Shown here: positions 8,801 through 14,024 of the stretch, one piece after another
How positions within the stretch are numbered: the first letter of the stretch is position 1
How the letters are laid out: every line of letters starts with the position of its first letter
Assembly (NCBI GenBank): GCA_017510875.1
Contig: JAFWLX010000093.1
Span: 1 to 20,585, forward strand
DNA length: 20,585 bases
Source of the DNA: Atopobiaceae bacterium
GTDB lineage: Bacteria; Actinomycetota; Coriobacteriia; Coriobacteriales; Atopobiaceae
Direction: 5' to 3'
Position numbers and translations under genes: made by a program
Notes under the pieces: model-generated
Seen by the model: the letters and a program-made list of their open reading frames with translations, nothing else
The model's database searches: none
What the model was told of the DNA's origin: nothing

Positions 8801-9114
8801 TAGGGTGAGCGCTTAAGCGCCTCGCGTATCTGGTCGGGCAGCGAGGTTGCGGTGGGCAGCTCGTCCTCGTCGCGAAAGAGCTTTCCCAGACGCCGACGCC
8901 CATCTGCCGGTGTGACGCCCCTGGGAATGTGCATGCCCTCAAGCTTGCGCTGCAGGCGCACAGCCACCTTGCGGTCGCGCTCAAGGTGACGGTAGCTTAT
9001 GAACGCCTCGTAGTCGTAATCATCGTAGGAGGGGCCTCCGGGTACTGCCTGGCCACAGAACGGGCAAAAGGCGGCCTCGTCGTCAATGGTGCTCTTGCAG
9101 ATGGTGCAGATCAT
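5809..9114 (-). CDS. Zinc-ribbon/TIR/transmembrane/beta-propeller-like protein
   Basis: The 1101-residue protein starts with a zinc ribbon (CxxC at C3/C6 and C17/C20). A TIR-type domain follows at about 34-155: EAFISYRH, LFRDEDELP, then WVRHE, where W119 and E123 fit the W...E position of the catalytic glutamate in NAD-cleaving TIR domains. The conserved-looking segment AATLIGCGFDELRQR (about 193-207) leads to one membrane helix (about 216-236). The remaining 850 residues are beta-rich with recurring FSPDGxxL and TGE-type turns, as in WD40 or quinoprotein-like propellers. The TIR side should be cytoplasmic and the propeller outside. The start at 9114 has AAGGAGGG at ideal spacing; an upstream in-frame ATG at 9138 lacks this. 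The gene is single, with its own promoter. Function is not established: signalling scaffold, NADase effector or defence protein are all possible. Confidence 0.88.
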   Translation of the reverse strand: MICTICKSTIDDEAAFCPFCGQAVPGGPSYDDYDYEAFISYRHLERDRKVAVRLQRKLEGMHIPRGVTPADGRRRLGKLFRDEDELPTATSLPDQIREALKRSPYLVVVCSPQTNESRWVRHEVELFASLHGRERIRIALAAGEPNESFPPLVLSRLALNEAGEVVSVEEEPIAADFRSDALKDFNRESMRIAATLIGCGFDELRQRLHARKMRRVAIGASAVAAISLAFGSFSLWQQHQIEKNYHQAQVNESEALAVESQELLAAGDRMEAIQVALAALPTSAASTDRPFVPAAQIALAQATQVYPAETYWRSCYAVDDVKYHYAVSEGGLQAFYKADGSLEIVSLATGTTVSTIDLARELSSTGEPDFEIEPDCLQFCGERLLCASVHSHSLALFDSQTGTALWKLTDFAPDGASWGGGHFAVSPDGSLVALGTFKLNKDSQDQEVLVHLIDTTTGEVGEPLHLSLTPRTEPEGFGHAVRVAFSPDSSSLAAACLGSIWRVDLATGDTRTADTSQAGAYELSFLDHSIVCISGKASSPLSVSLGTAYFDVYSSELEPLWSRAETPPTYYDNTGVFHTSYAYVVGESKGSNVVYVTGSEVKFVDTDGNDVMTVKAGAPLRGCLITPYNALATLDIEGSLLIQTINEKSGDTVALSQMDVAKGEYGSLHYLDDVPYAMVWDTDAATYRIYRMLRLASDIPNVEPHKEFESLTVDAVYQPTFQDGRRGDSCYLVAHSAEGFSILGQDSLEPLWTKSYEELGVTSNTGWSLADNLMILYTENDENGIFTITELSLDTGEVVARHEVSRKESGWVAIKGVGVCQVGQKQALHVSVFGRTDDGGTAYMVHYLDRDTLDELLAIGPFEKNMQSLYHTNTTAIAIFDQDGRGRMQLFSLSDGSHLEGRAAEELLLPSTNQTDRELCFNSDSSRLAAVCADGNVCCLDTETWDVLWEQPVSNLRTIAFSPDGEHLLVQDNAGMLLMLSSSTGQILRSSSVRLPLISGLMYPKGDAQQLHALCLSLGLERPSTSYAVISLEEDSFGPLSCVHSGMFYVAAQNRVLVRDPLLGDCASVPLYTLDELIELADTTIEGHELSEAKLYRYRIN

Positions 9115-9147
9115 GGTCCCTCCTTTTTTGTTCACCATAGGAACAAC

Positions 9148-9175
9148 TGTATAGTAGGTCCGTGGTTGGGAACAA
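9148..9175 (-). promoter_or_regulatory. Sigma-70-type promoter for the TIR gene
   Basis: On the minus strand TTGTTC (9170-9175) and TATACA (9148-9153) are separated by 16 bases, each matching four of six consensus positions. The predicted RNA would begin near 9141, about 27 bases before the start codon. The site lies in the gap shared with the divergent ATPase gene. Confidence 0.5.
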
Positions 9176-9242
9176 GAGGGGACCTGACCACCTAGGTTTC
9201 GTGGTACCGTTACTGCTCATAGGCAGAGCGAAAGGATCGTAG

Positions 9243-10028
9243 ATGCAGGCTTCAACCATGGCTGAGGTGTTTGGTGCGCCTATCATCGTTCTAGTGGGGC
9301 ACGCCGGCACGGGCAAGACCAACACCGCGTTGGGGCTGGCCCTTGCGCTGGCCCACGAGGGCTACGAGGTGACGCTGGCCGATCTTGACGTGGTTAACCC
9401 CTACTTTCGCAGCAGCGATTATCCCCAGCTGCTGGAGCAGGCGCACATTCGCCTGATTGCCCCTGTGATGGCCCGTACCACCCTTGACACTCCCAGTCTT
9501 ACCGGCGAGTTGGATGTTGCCATCGAGCAGACAGCCGGCTCGCCCAATCGCCGCCTGATCATAGACGTGGGCGGCGATGATGACGGTGCCATCACCATTG
9601 GCCGTTGGTCGGAGCGTCTTAAGGCGGCAGGCGCCCAGGTGCTCTATGTGGTAAGCGCCTATCGCAGTCTGACGCCTGTGCCCGAGGACGCGGCTGCCAT
9701 GTTGCCCGATATTGAGTGGACGTCTCGCCTTAAGGCAACGGGTGTGCTCAATGCCTCAAATCTAAGCGACGAGACCACGTCTTCGCACGTGCGCCACGGT
9801 CGTGAGTTTGCGCTCAAGACGGCTGATCTCTTGGGCCTGCCCTTGACTGCAACGGTGGTCCCTCTGGCGGCCGCAACCAAGCTGGATATCACCAACCTGC
9901 CTGCGGATGTTCACAACTACGCCACCATTGCACCCCCCTCGGTTACCGAGGCGTTAATAGAGGGCATATCAGACCCCGAACCACTGGTGTTGATGCCTAG
10001 ATTGGTACGCACACCCTGGGATAGCTAG
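9243..10028 (+). CDS. P-loop ATPase upstream of the kor operon
   Basis: The 261-residue protein has a Walker A motif GHAGTGKT (19-26), then LADLDVVNPYFR and LIIDVGGDDDGA, the layout of SIMIBI/MinD-Mrp-like nucleotide hydrolases. There is no membrane helix or extra domain. AAAGGA lies 6 bases before the ATG; an alternative ATG at 9258 is possible. It points the same way as korDABC and ends 97 bp before korD, with a hairpin between them. Its role is unknown. Candidates are cofactor or Fe-S delivery to the oxidoreductase or a regulatory ATPase, suggested only by position. It does not show the CxxC pair of scaffold-type Mrp/Nbp35 proteins. Confidence 0.8.
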   Translation: MQASTMAEVFGAPIIVLVGHAGTGKTNTALGLALALAHEGYEVTLADLDVVNPYFRSSDYPQLLEQAHIRLIAPVMARTTLDTPSLTGELDVAIEQTAGSPNRRLIIDVGGDDDGAITIGRWSERLKAAGAQVLYVVSAYRSLTPVPEDAAAMLPDIEWTSRLKATGVLNASNLSDETTSSHVRHGREFALKTADLLGLPLTATVVPLAAATKLDITNLPADVHNYATIAPPSVTEALIEGISDPEPLVLMPRLVRTPWDS

Positions 10029-10052
10029 GGCCAAAGGCAAAAGCATAAGTAC

Positions 10053-10081
10053 CCGTGCGAGGGAGCATCTCCCTCGCACGG
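10053..10081. terminator. 12-bp hairpin between the ATPase gene and korD
   Basis: A perfect 12-bp stem (10053-10064 with 10070-10081) encloses a five-base loop. It is followed by TCTTACCTGTTC, which is T-containing but not a run. It could end the ATPase transcript, attenuate kor transcription or protect a processed kor mRNA. Confidence 0.5.
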
Positions 10082-10125
10082 TCTTACCTGTTCTATCGGT
10101 TCCAACGGAGAGGAAGGAATCGCGT

Positions 10126-10332
10126 ATGGCTCGTATCATCGTCGATGACGTTCATTGCAAGGGCTGCGGCCTGTGCGTGAGCGCCTGCCCCAAGGGGGTG
10201 CTCGCTCTCGACGACGAGCGCATTACCCCTAAGGGCTATCACCCAGCGAAGCTGGTGGACCCCGATAACTGCATCGGGTGCTCGTCATGCTTCATCACCT
10301 GTCCCGACGTTGCAATTACGGTGGTGAGATAG
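10126..10332 (+). CDS. korD: 2-oxoacid:ferredoxin oxidoreductase, ferredoxin-like delta subunit
   Basis: The 68-residue protein carries two [4Fe-4S] motifs, C11-x2-C14-x2-C17-x3-C21P and C49-x2-C52-x2-C55-x3-C59P. It would pass electrons between the TPP subunit and free ferredoxin. AGGAAGGA stands 7-8 bases before the ATG. The stop TAG is followed directly by the korA ATG, so the genes are translationally coupled. The order D-A-B-C is that of four-subunit KOR/VOR enzymes. Confidence 0.92.
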   Translation: MARIIVDDVHCKGCGLCVSACPKGVLALDDERITPKGYHPAKLVDPDNCIGCSSCFITCPDVAITVVR

Positions 10333-11508
10333 ATGGCTGACAACACAAAGGCCGCCGAAGAGCGCGTGCTCATGAAGGGCAACGAGGTGCTGGCCGAGGC
10401 TGCCATGCGCGCCGGTTGCCGCTTCTTCTTTGGCTACCCCATCACACCGCAGACCGAGCTTGCTGCCTACATGGCCAAGCGTCTGCCCAAGATTGGCGGC
10501 ACCTTCCTGCAGGCCGAGAGCGAGGTTGCGGCCATCAACATGGTCTATGGCGCCGGTGCCGCGGGTGCCCGTGTCATGACCAGCTCAAGCTCGCCTGGCG
10601 TCTCGCTTAAGAGCGAGGGCGCCTCGTACATGGCTGGCGCCGATGTTCCTGGAGTCATTGTCAACGTCATGCGTGGTGGCCCCGGTCTGGGCGGCATTCA
10701 GCCGTCGCAGTCCGACTACTTCCAGGCAACGCGTGCCCTGGGTCACGGCGACTACTTCATGCCGGTGCTGGCCCCCTCAACCGTGCAAGAGATGGCTGAC
10801 CTCATCTATCTGGCCTTTGATCTTGCCGACGAGTACCGCACCCCCACCATGATCTTGGCCGACGGCATGATTGGCCAGATGATGGAGCCGGTGAGCCTGC
10901 CGCCCGCGCGCGACCCCAAGACGCTGCCCACAAAGCCTTGGGCAACCGCGGGTCACAAGGGCGAGCGTGCCCACAACGTGATCAACTCGCTCTACCTAAG
11001 CCCCGAGAAGCTTGAGGACACCAACCGCGAGCGCTTTGAGCGCTACGAGAAGATCCGTGCCACCCAGCAGCGCCAAGAGCTCATGATGTGCGACGACGCC
11101 GAGATTGTGGTGGTGGCCTTTGGTGCTGCCAGCCGCATTGCCCGCACTGCCGTACGTGACGCGCGTGCCAAGGGCATCAAGGCCGGCTTGCTGCGTCCCA
11201 TCACGCTGTGGCCGTATCCCACAGACGCCATCGACAAGGTCATTGACAACGGTGCCAAGAGGTTCCTCTCCGTCGAGCTCAACATGGGCCAGATGGTCGA
11301 GGACGTGCGTCTGGCTGTGGCTGGTCGCGCCAGCGTTGACTTCTACGGTCGTACCGGTGGCGTGCTGCCCACGCCCGAAGAGGTGCTGGCCCAGATCGAG
11401 GCCTTGGCCGAGGGACGTCCTGTGGCACCCTCTGCCGGTGGTAGCGCCACTGGCTCGGTGCTTCCCGCGCCCATCGACCGCAAGAGCAGCTACGAAAGGG
11501 GTGAGTAG
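10333..11508 (+). CDS. korA: 2-oxoacid:ferredoxin oxidoreductase alpha subunit (KorA/VorB type)
   Basis: The 391-residue subunit shows GYPITPQTE (34-42), LQAESEVAAINMVYGAGAAG and SSSSPGVSLKSEG, which belong to the pyrimidine-binding part of the TPP site. A transketolase C-terminal-like domain follows (about 255-360). With KorB it catalyses reversible oxidative decarboxylation of a 2-oxoacid to acyl-CoA and CO2 using ferredoxin. The ATG abuts the korD stop; M14 (MKGNEVL) is an alternative start closer to typical family starts. The last 30 residues or so are an Ala/Pro/Ser-rich tail. Substrate could be 2-oxoglutarate or branched 2-oxoacids such as 3-methyl-2-oxobutanoate; the sequence alone does not settle it. 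Confidence 0.92.
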   Translation: MADNTKAAEERVLMKGNEVLAEAAMRAGCRFFFGYPITPQTELAAYMAKRLPKIGGTFLQAESEVAAINMVYGAGAAGARVMTSSSSPGVSLKSEGASYMAGADVPGVIVNVMRGGPGLGGIQPSQSDYFQATRALGHGDYFMPVLAPSTVQEMADLIYLAFDLADEYRTPTMILADGMIGQMMEPVSLPPARDPKTLPTKPWATAGHKGERAHNVINSLYLSPEKLEDTNRERFERYEKIRATQQRQELMMCDDAEIVVVAFGAASRIARTAVRDARAKGIKAGLLRPITLWPYPTDAIDKVIDNGAKRFLSVELNMGQMVEDVRLAVAGRASVDFYGRTGGVLPTPEEVLAQIEALAEGRPVAPSAGGSATGSVLPAPIDRKSSYERGE

Positions 11509-11509
11509 C

Positions 11510-12400
11510 ATGGCAAAGACCAATCCCGTTACTCTGCCCGACTACCAGGTCGAGCGCATTGGCGCACAGATTGGCGCAGACGAGACCATCGTGAGCGCTC
11601 GTCCGCATGCTCTCTCTGACGCCATCTTCAACTATTGCCCTGGCTGCACGCACGGCATTGTCAACCGTCTGGTTGCCGAGTGCATCGACGAGCTGGGCAT
11701 TGAGGGCACTACTGTGGGCATCGCGCCCGTGGGTTGCTCGGTCATGGCATACGACTTCTTCAACTGCGACATGATTGAGGCCGCACATGGTCGTGCTCCC
11801 GCAGTTGCCACCGGCGTCAAGCGCGTGCACCCCGAAAACGTGGTCTTTGCCTACCAGGGCGACGGCGACCTTGCCTCCATCGGCACCGCCGAGACCGTGC
11901 ACGCCGCCACGCGTGGCGAGAAGATCACGGTGATCTTCATCAACAACGCCATCTACGGCATGACGGGCGGCCAGATGGCCCCCACCTCGCTGCCCAACCA
12001 GGTGACGCAGACCAGCCCCTATGGTCGCGACGTAAACAGCGCTGGCTACCCCGTGCGTATCTCCGAGCTGCTTTCCACGCTTGATGGCGTGGCCTACGTA
12101 GAGCGTGTGACCTGCGATTCTACGGCGCATATCCGTGCCGCCAAGAAGGCCATCAAGAAGGCCTTCCAAACCCAGATTGACGGCCTCGGCTACTCGATGG
12201 TCGAGGTTGTGGCAACCTGCCCCACCAACTGGGGCATGACACCGCAGGCCGCCTTCCAGTGGCTGCGTGACAACATGCTGCCGTACTACCCGCTTGGCGT
12301 ATACAAGGACGTAGTGGCCGACGGCTATGCCAACGCCGCCGAGGCTGCGCTCGAGCGCGCCAAAGACTGCCCCATTGCCCAGCAGAACAAGGAGGACTAG
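11510..12400 (+). CDS. korB: 2-oxoacid:ferredoxin oxidoreductase beta subunit, TPP-binding
   Basis: The 296-residue subunit contains the TPP/Mg motif GDGD (117-120) ending in NN (145-146), followed by YGMTGGQ, the hallmark of the PP domain in this family. FNYCPGCTHG (C43, C46) and C76 are placed where KorB/PorB cysteines bind an Fe-S cluster. AAAGGGGTGAG overlaps the end of korA and serves as ribosome site. The ATG lies one base after the korA stop. The frame is open far upstream within korA, but family similarity begins only at 11510. Confidence 0.93.
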   Translation: MAKTNPVTLPDYQVERIGAQIGADETIVSARPHALSDAIFNYCPGCTHGIVNRLVAECIDELGIEGTTVGIAPVGCSVMAYDFFNCDMIEAAHGRAPAVATGVKRVHPENVVFAYQGDGDLASIGTAETVHAATRGEKITVIFINNAIYGMTGGQMAPTSLPNQVTQTSPYGRDVNSAGYPVRISELLSTLDGVAYVERVTCDSTAHIRAAKKAIKKAFQTQIDGLGYSMVEVVATCPTNWGMTPQAAFQWLRDNMLPYYPLGVYKDVVADGYANAAEAALERAKDCPIAQQNKED

Positions 12401-12402
12401 CC

Positions 12403-12963
12403 ATGGCAGAGGACTTCAACCACGAGCTGCTGTGCGTGCTCTCGGGCTTTGGCGGCCAGGGCCTGCTGTTTGCCGGCAAGGTTATGGCCAACACCGGCCT
12501 TCTGGATGGCCGTCACGTAAGCTGGATGCCAAGCTACGGTCCCGAGATGCGCGGCGGAACCGCCAACTGCAGCGTAAGCCTCTCTGACGAGGCCATCGGC
12601 ACCCCGTTTATCACCAAGCCCACGGCAGTCATTGCCATGAACCAGCCGTCGGTAGAGAAGTTTGGTCCCACCATCGTGTCTGGCGGCACCATGGTGATCG
12701 ACTCCACGCTGGCCATGAATGGCGCCGAGGGCGTCGATCTGGCCGATGGTGTAAACGTGTTTGCCTTCAAGGCCACCGAGATGGCCGAGGAGGCCGGTCT
12801 CAAGGGCCTGGCCAACATCATCTGCTTGGGCAAGTTGTGGGCCGAGACCCACTTCTGCACGCGCGAGACGCTTGATGCCGCACTGGCCAAGTGCGTCCCG
12901 CCCAGCAAGCAGCATCTGCTCGAGCCCAACCGCAAGGCCCTGCAGATGGGCATTGACCTGTAA
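12403..12963 (+). CDS. korC: 2-oxoacid:ferredoxin oxidoreductase gamma subunit
   Basis: The 186-residue subunit begins with the family signature SGFGGQG (14-20), then SYGPEMRGGTANCSV, which places it in the gamma domain (POR-type) that binds CoA in this superfamily. AAGGAGGA at the end of korB is its ribosome site, and the ATG lies two bases after the korB stop. It completes the four-gene operon. A REP-like inverted repeat begins 14 bp after the stop and may terminate or stabilise the transcript. Confidence 0.92.
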   Translation: MAEDFNHELLCVLSGFGGQGLLFAGKVMANTGLLDGRHVSWMPSYGPEMRGGTANCSVSLSDEAIGTPFITKPTAVIAMNQPSVEKFGPTIVSGGTMVIDSTLAMNGAEGVDLADGVNVFAFKATEMAEEAGLKGLANIICLGKLWAETHFCTRETLDAALAKCVPPSKQHLLEPNRKALQMGIDL

Positions 12964-12976
12964 CGCTTACAGCGAC

Positions 12977-13040
12977 GTGACAAAAGGGGACAGGCACCAT
13001 GTGACAATTTGTCACATGGTGCCTGTCCCTAAACTGTCAC
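12977..13040. repeat. REP-like inverted repeat between korC and mscS
   Basis: Perfect 21-bp arms (12987-13007 and 13009-13029) surround one T. Outside them GTGACA (12977-12982) pairs with TGTCAC (13035-13040) across short unpaired spacers. The stem includes the GGGACAGGCACC core common in bacterial REP palindromes associated with REP-type (RAYT, Y1) transposases. It lies between convergent genes, 11 bp from the mscS stop, and its outer flank matches that of the repeat at 62-146. No transposase is present in the window. Confidence 0.85.
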
Positions 13041-13051
13041 ATACATCGTGT

Positions 13052-13579
13052 CTAGTCGCGCGGCACAAGAACCTCTACTGCAACATTGTTCATTCTTGAG
13101 TTAGGAATGGTAACGGTGCTACCGTTCTCCTCCTTAACAACGGTATGTCTGAGCGTGATGTCCTCGACGATTCCCTTGATTTGCATATAGTCCATATTGA
13201 GAACGACGATATCCCCAACTTTGAATGGCCTATGAATCGAGAGCAGAAACCCTGCAATATAGTTACTGAGAGATTCTTTGGCGGCAAATGTTGAGCAGAT
13301 GGCCAATACGCTGCCAGCGCTGCACATCATTTCTACTGCGGGACGAAGGGGAATGACTTGACTGGCAATGGTGAGCGTTACAATGGTCAAATCGGCAAAG
13401 CGTACTGCGCTAGAAACAAACCGCCCTGAAACTTCATGCTCAGGGTGAGTCTCATTGTATTTTTTGATCTTGAGCTTTATTGAAAACCAGACAATAAGAC
13501 CGATGGCTAAAGTGAAGATTGTTAGTGAGATAAAACTAGCATACCCATTCACAAAGAGCTTATCGATATCAGTATCCAT
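13052..13579 (-). CDS. Minimal MscS-type mechanosensitive channel protein
   Basis: The 175-residue protein has two helices (about 15-37 and 60-80) and then a pore-lining TM3-like segment (AGSVLAICSTFAAKESLSNYIAGFLL), followed by IHRPFKVGDIVVL and IPNSRMNN, the MscS beta domain. It ends there, so the C-terminal alpha/beta vestibule of E. coli MscS (286 residues) is missing. The ATG at 13579 has AGGGA 6 bases upstream; a TTG two codons earlier is less likely. The gene looks visibly richer in A/T than its neighbours, which may mean recent acquisition. It should protect against osmotic downshock if functional. The stop is intact and no continuation in other frames was recognised. Confidence 0.85.
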   Translation of the reverse strand: MDTDIDKLFVNGYASFISLTIFTLAIGLIVWFSIKLKIKKYNETHPEHEVSGRFVSSAVRFADLTIVTLTIASQVIPLRPAVEMMCSAGSVLAICSTFAAKESLSNYIAGFLLSIHRPFKVGDIVVLNMDYMQIKGIVEDITLRHTVVKEENGSTVTIPNSRMNNVAVEVLVPRD

Positions 13580-13607
13580 GCACAATCCCTCAAGCTTGCC
13601 AAGCGCA

Positions 13608-13613
13608 CTTATA
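13608..13613 (-). promoter_or_regulatory. Possible -10 box for mscS
   Basis: TATAAG on the minus strand lies about 29 bases before the mscS start. No convincing -35 hexamer is seen. Confidence 0.25.
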
Positions 13614-13768
13614 GAAGCATCCTACCATAAGCCTATCAGGCATCGTACAGTGTGCCTGGGAGCATTGCACAAGATGCGTCCCCGCAGCTTAAGGTTATGC
13701 CTTTGGTGGCGGAGACGCGGTGCCGCGCGCATCCGTGTTTCGCGCAGGTATCGACCTGTGAATGCTGG

Positions 13769-13797
13769 TTCCCAATACGAGCGAGTGATGGTATAAA
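13769..13797 (+). promoter_or_regulatory. Sigma-70-type promoter for the fusion-gene leader
   Basis: TTCCCA (13769-13774) and TATAAA (13792-13797) are separated by the ideal 17 bases. The RNA would start near 13804, giving a leader of about 220 nt before the fusion gene. A small inverted repeat CAGGT/ACCTG at 13745-13758 lies just upstream and could be an operator. Confidence 0.55.
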
Positions 13798-13844
13798 GCT
13801 CTGTACACCATAGTGCAAATTCACATTATGAAGGGGAGGGAAGT

Positions 13845-13886
13845 ATGAGCTTGGCAAGCAGCCTGCTGTCCCTCCTGCTTCTTTAG
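13845..13886 (+). CDS. Leucine-rich 13-codon leader ORF
   Basis: The short ORF encodes MSLASSLLSLLLL and has a strong ribosome site, AGGGGAGGG, ending 4 bases before its ATG. Seven of 13 residues are leucine and three are serine. It starts about 40 nt into the predicted transcript and is followed by several hairpins before the fusion gene. This is the layout of a ribosome-mediated attenuator, but the peptide could also be a chance or hydrophobic micro-ORF. Its own coding sequence contains TCCCTCC (13869-13875), complementary to its ribosome site, so the two could pair. Confidence 0.4.
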   Translation: MSLASSLLSLLLL

Positions 13887-13944
13887 GCGCTTCCGCGAGC
13901 AAGCGGTTGCGCCCGTAACCCCTTTTGCAGGCCGCATGTCGGCC
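13887..13944 (+). promoter_or_regulatory. Hairpins in the leader of the fusion gene
   Basis: A stem with GCGC/GCGC and CCGC/GCGG arms (13887-13912, two internal T-T mismatches) starts immediately after the leader stop codon. CCCCTT at 13919-13924 can pair with the leader's AAGGGG (13831-13836). A second hairpin, GGCCG/CGGCC, follows at 13930-13944. Together they could form alternative structures. No clear intrinsic terminator and no T-box or known riboswitch motif is recognised. Confidence 0.3.
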
Positions 13945-14024
13945 ATCGCGCGTCAGCGCCTCTCTTGCCCAGCATCAGCCTTGCCCGTAGGCAGGCCCAA
14001 CTCCAGAACGGAGCACACCAGCCC

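Noticed and set aside
13804..14024. T-box or known riboswitch before the fusion gene
   Set aside because: No T-box consensus, specifier loop or recognised aptamer core is visible. Only generic hairpins and the leader ORF are supported.
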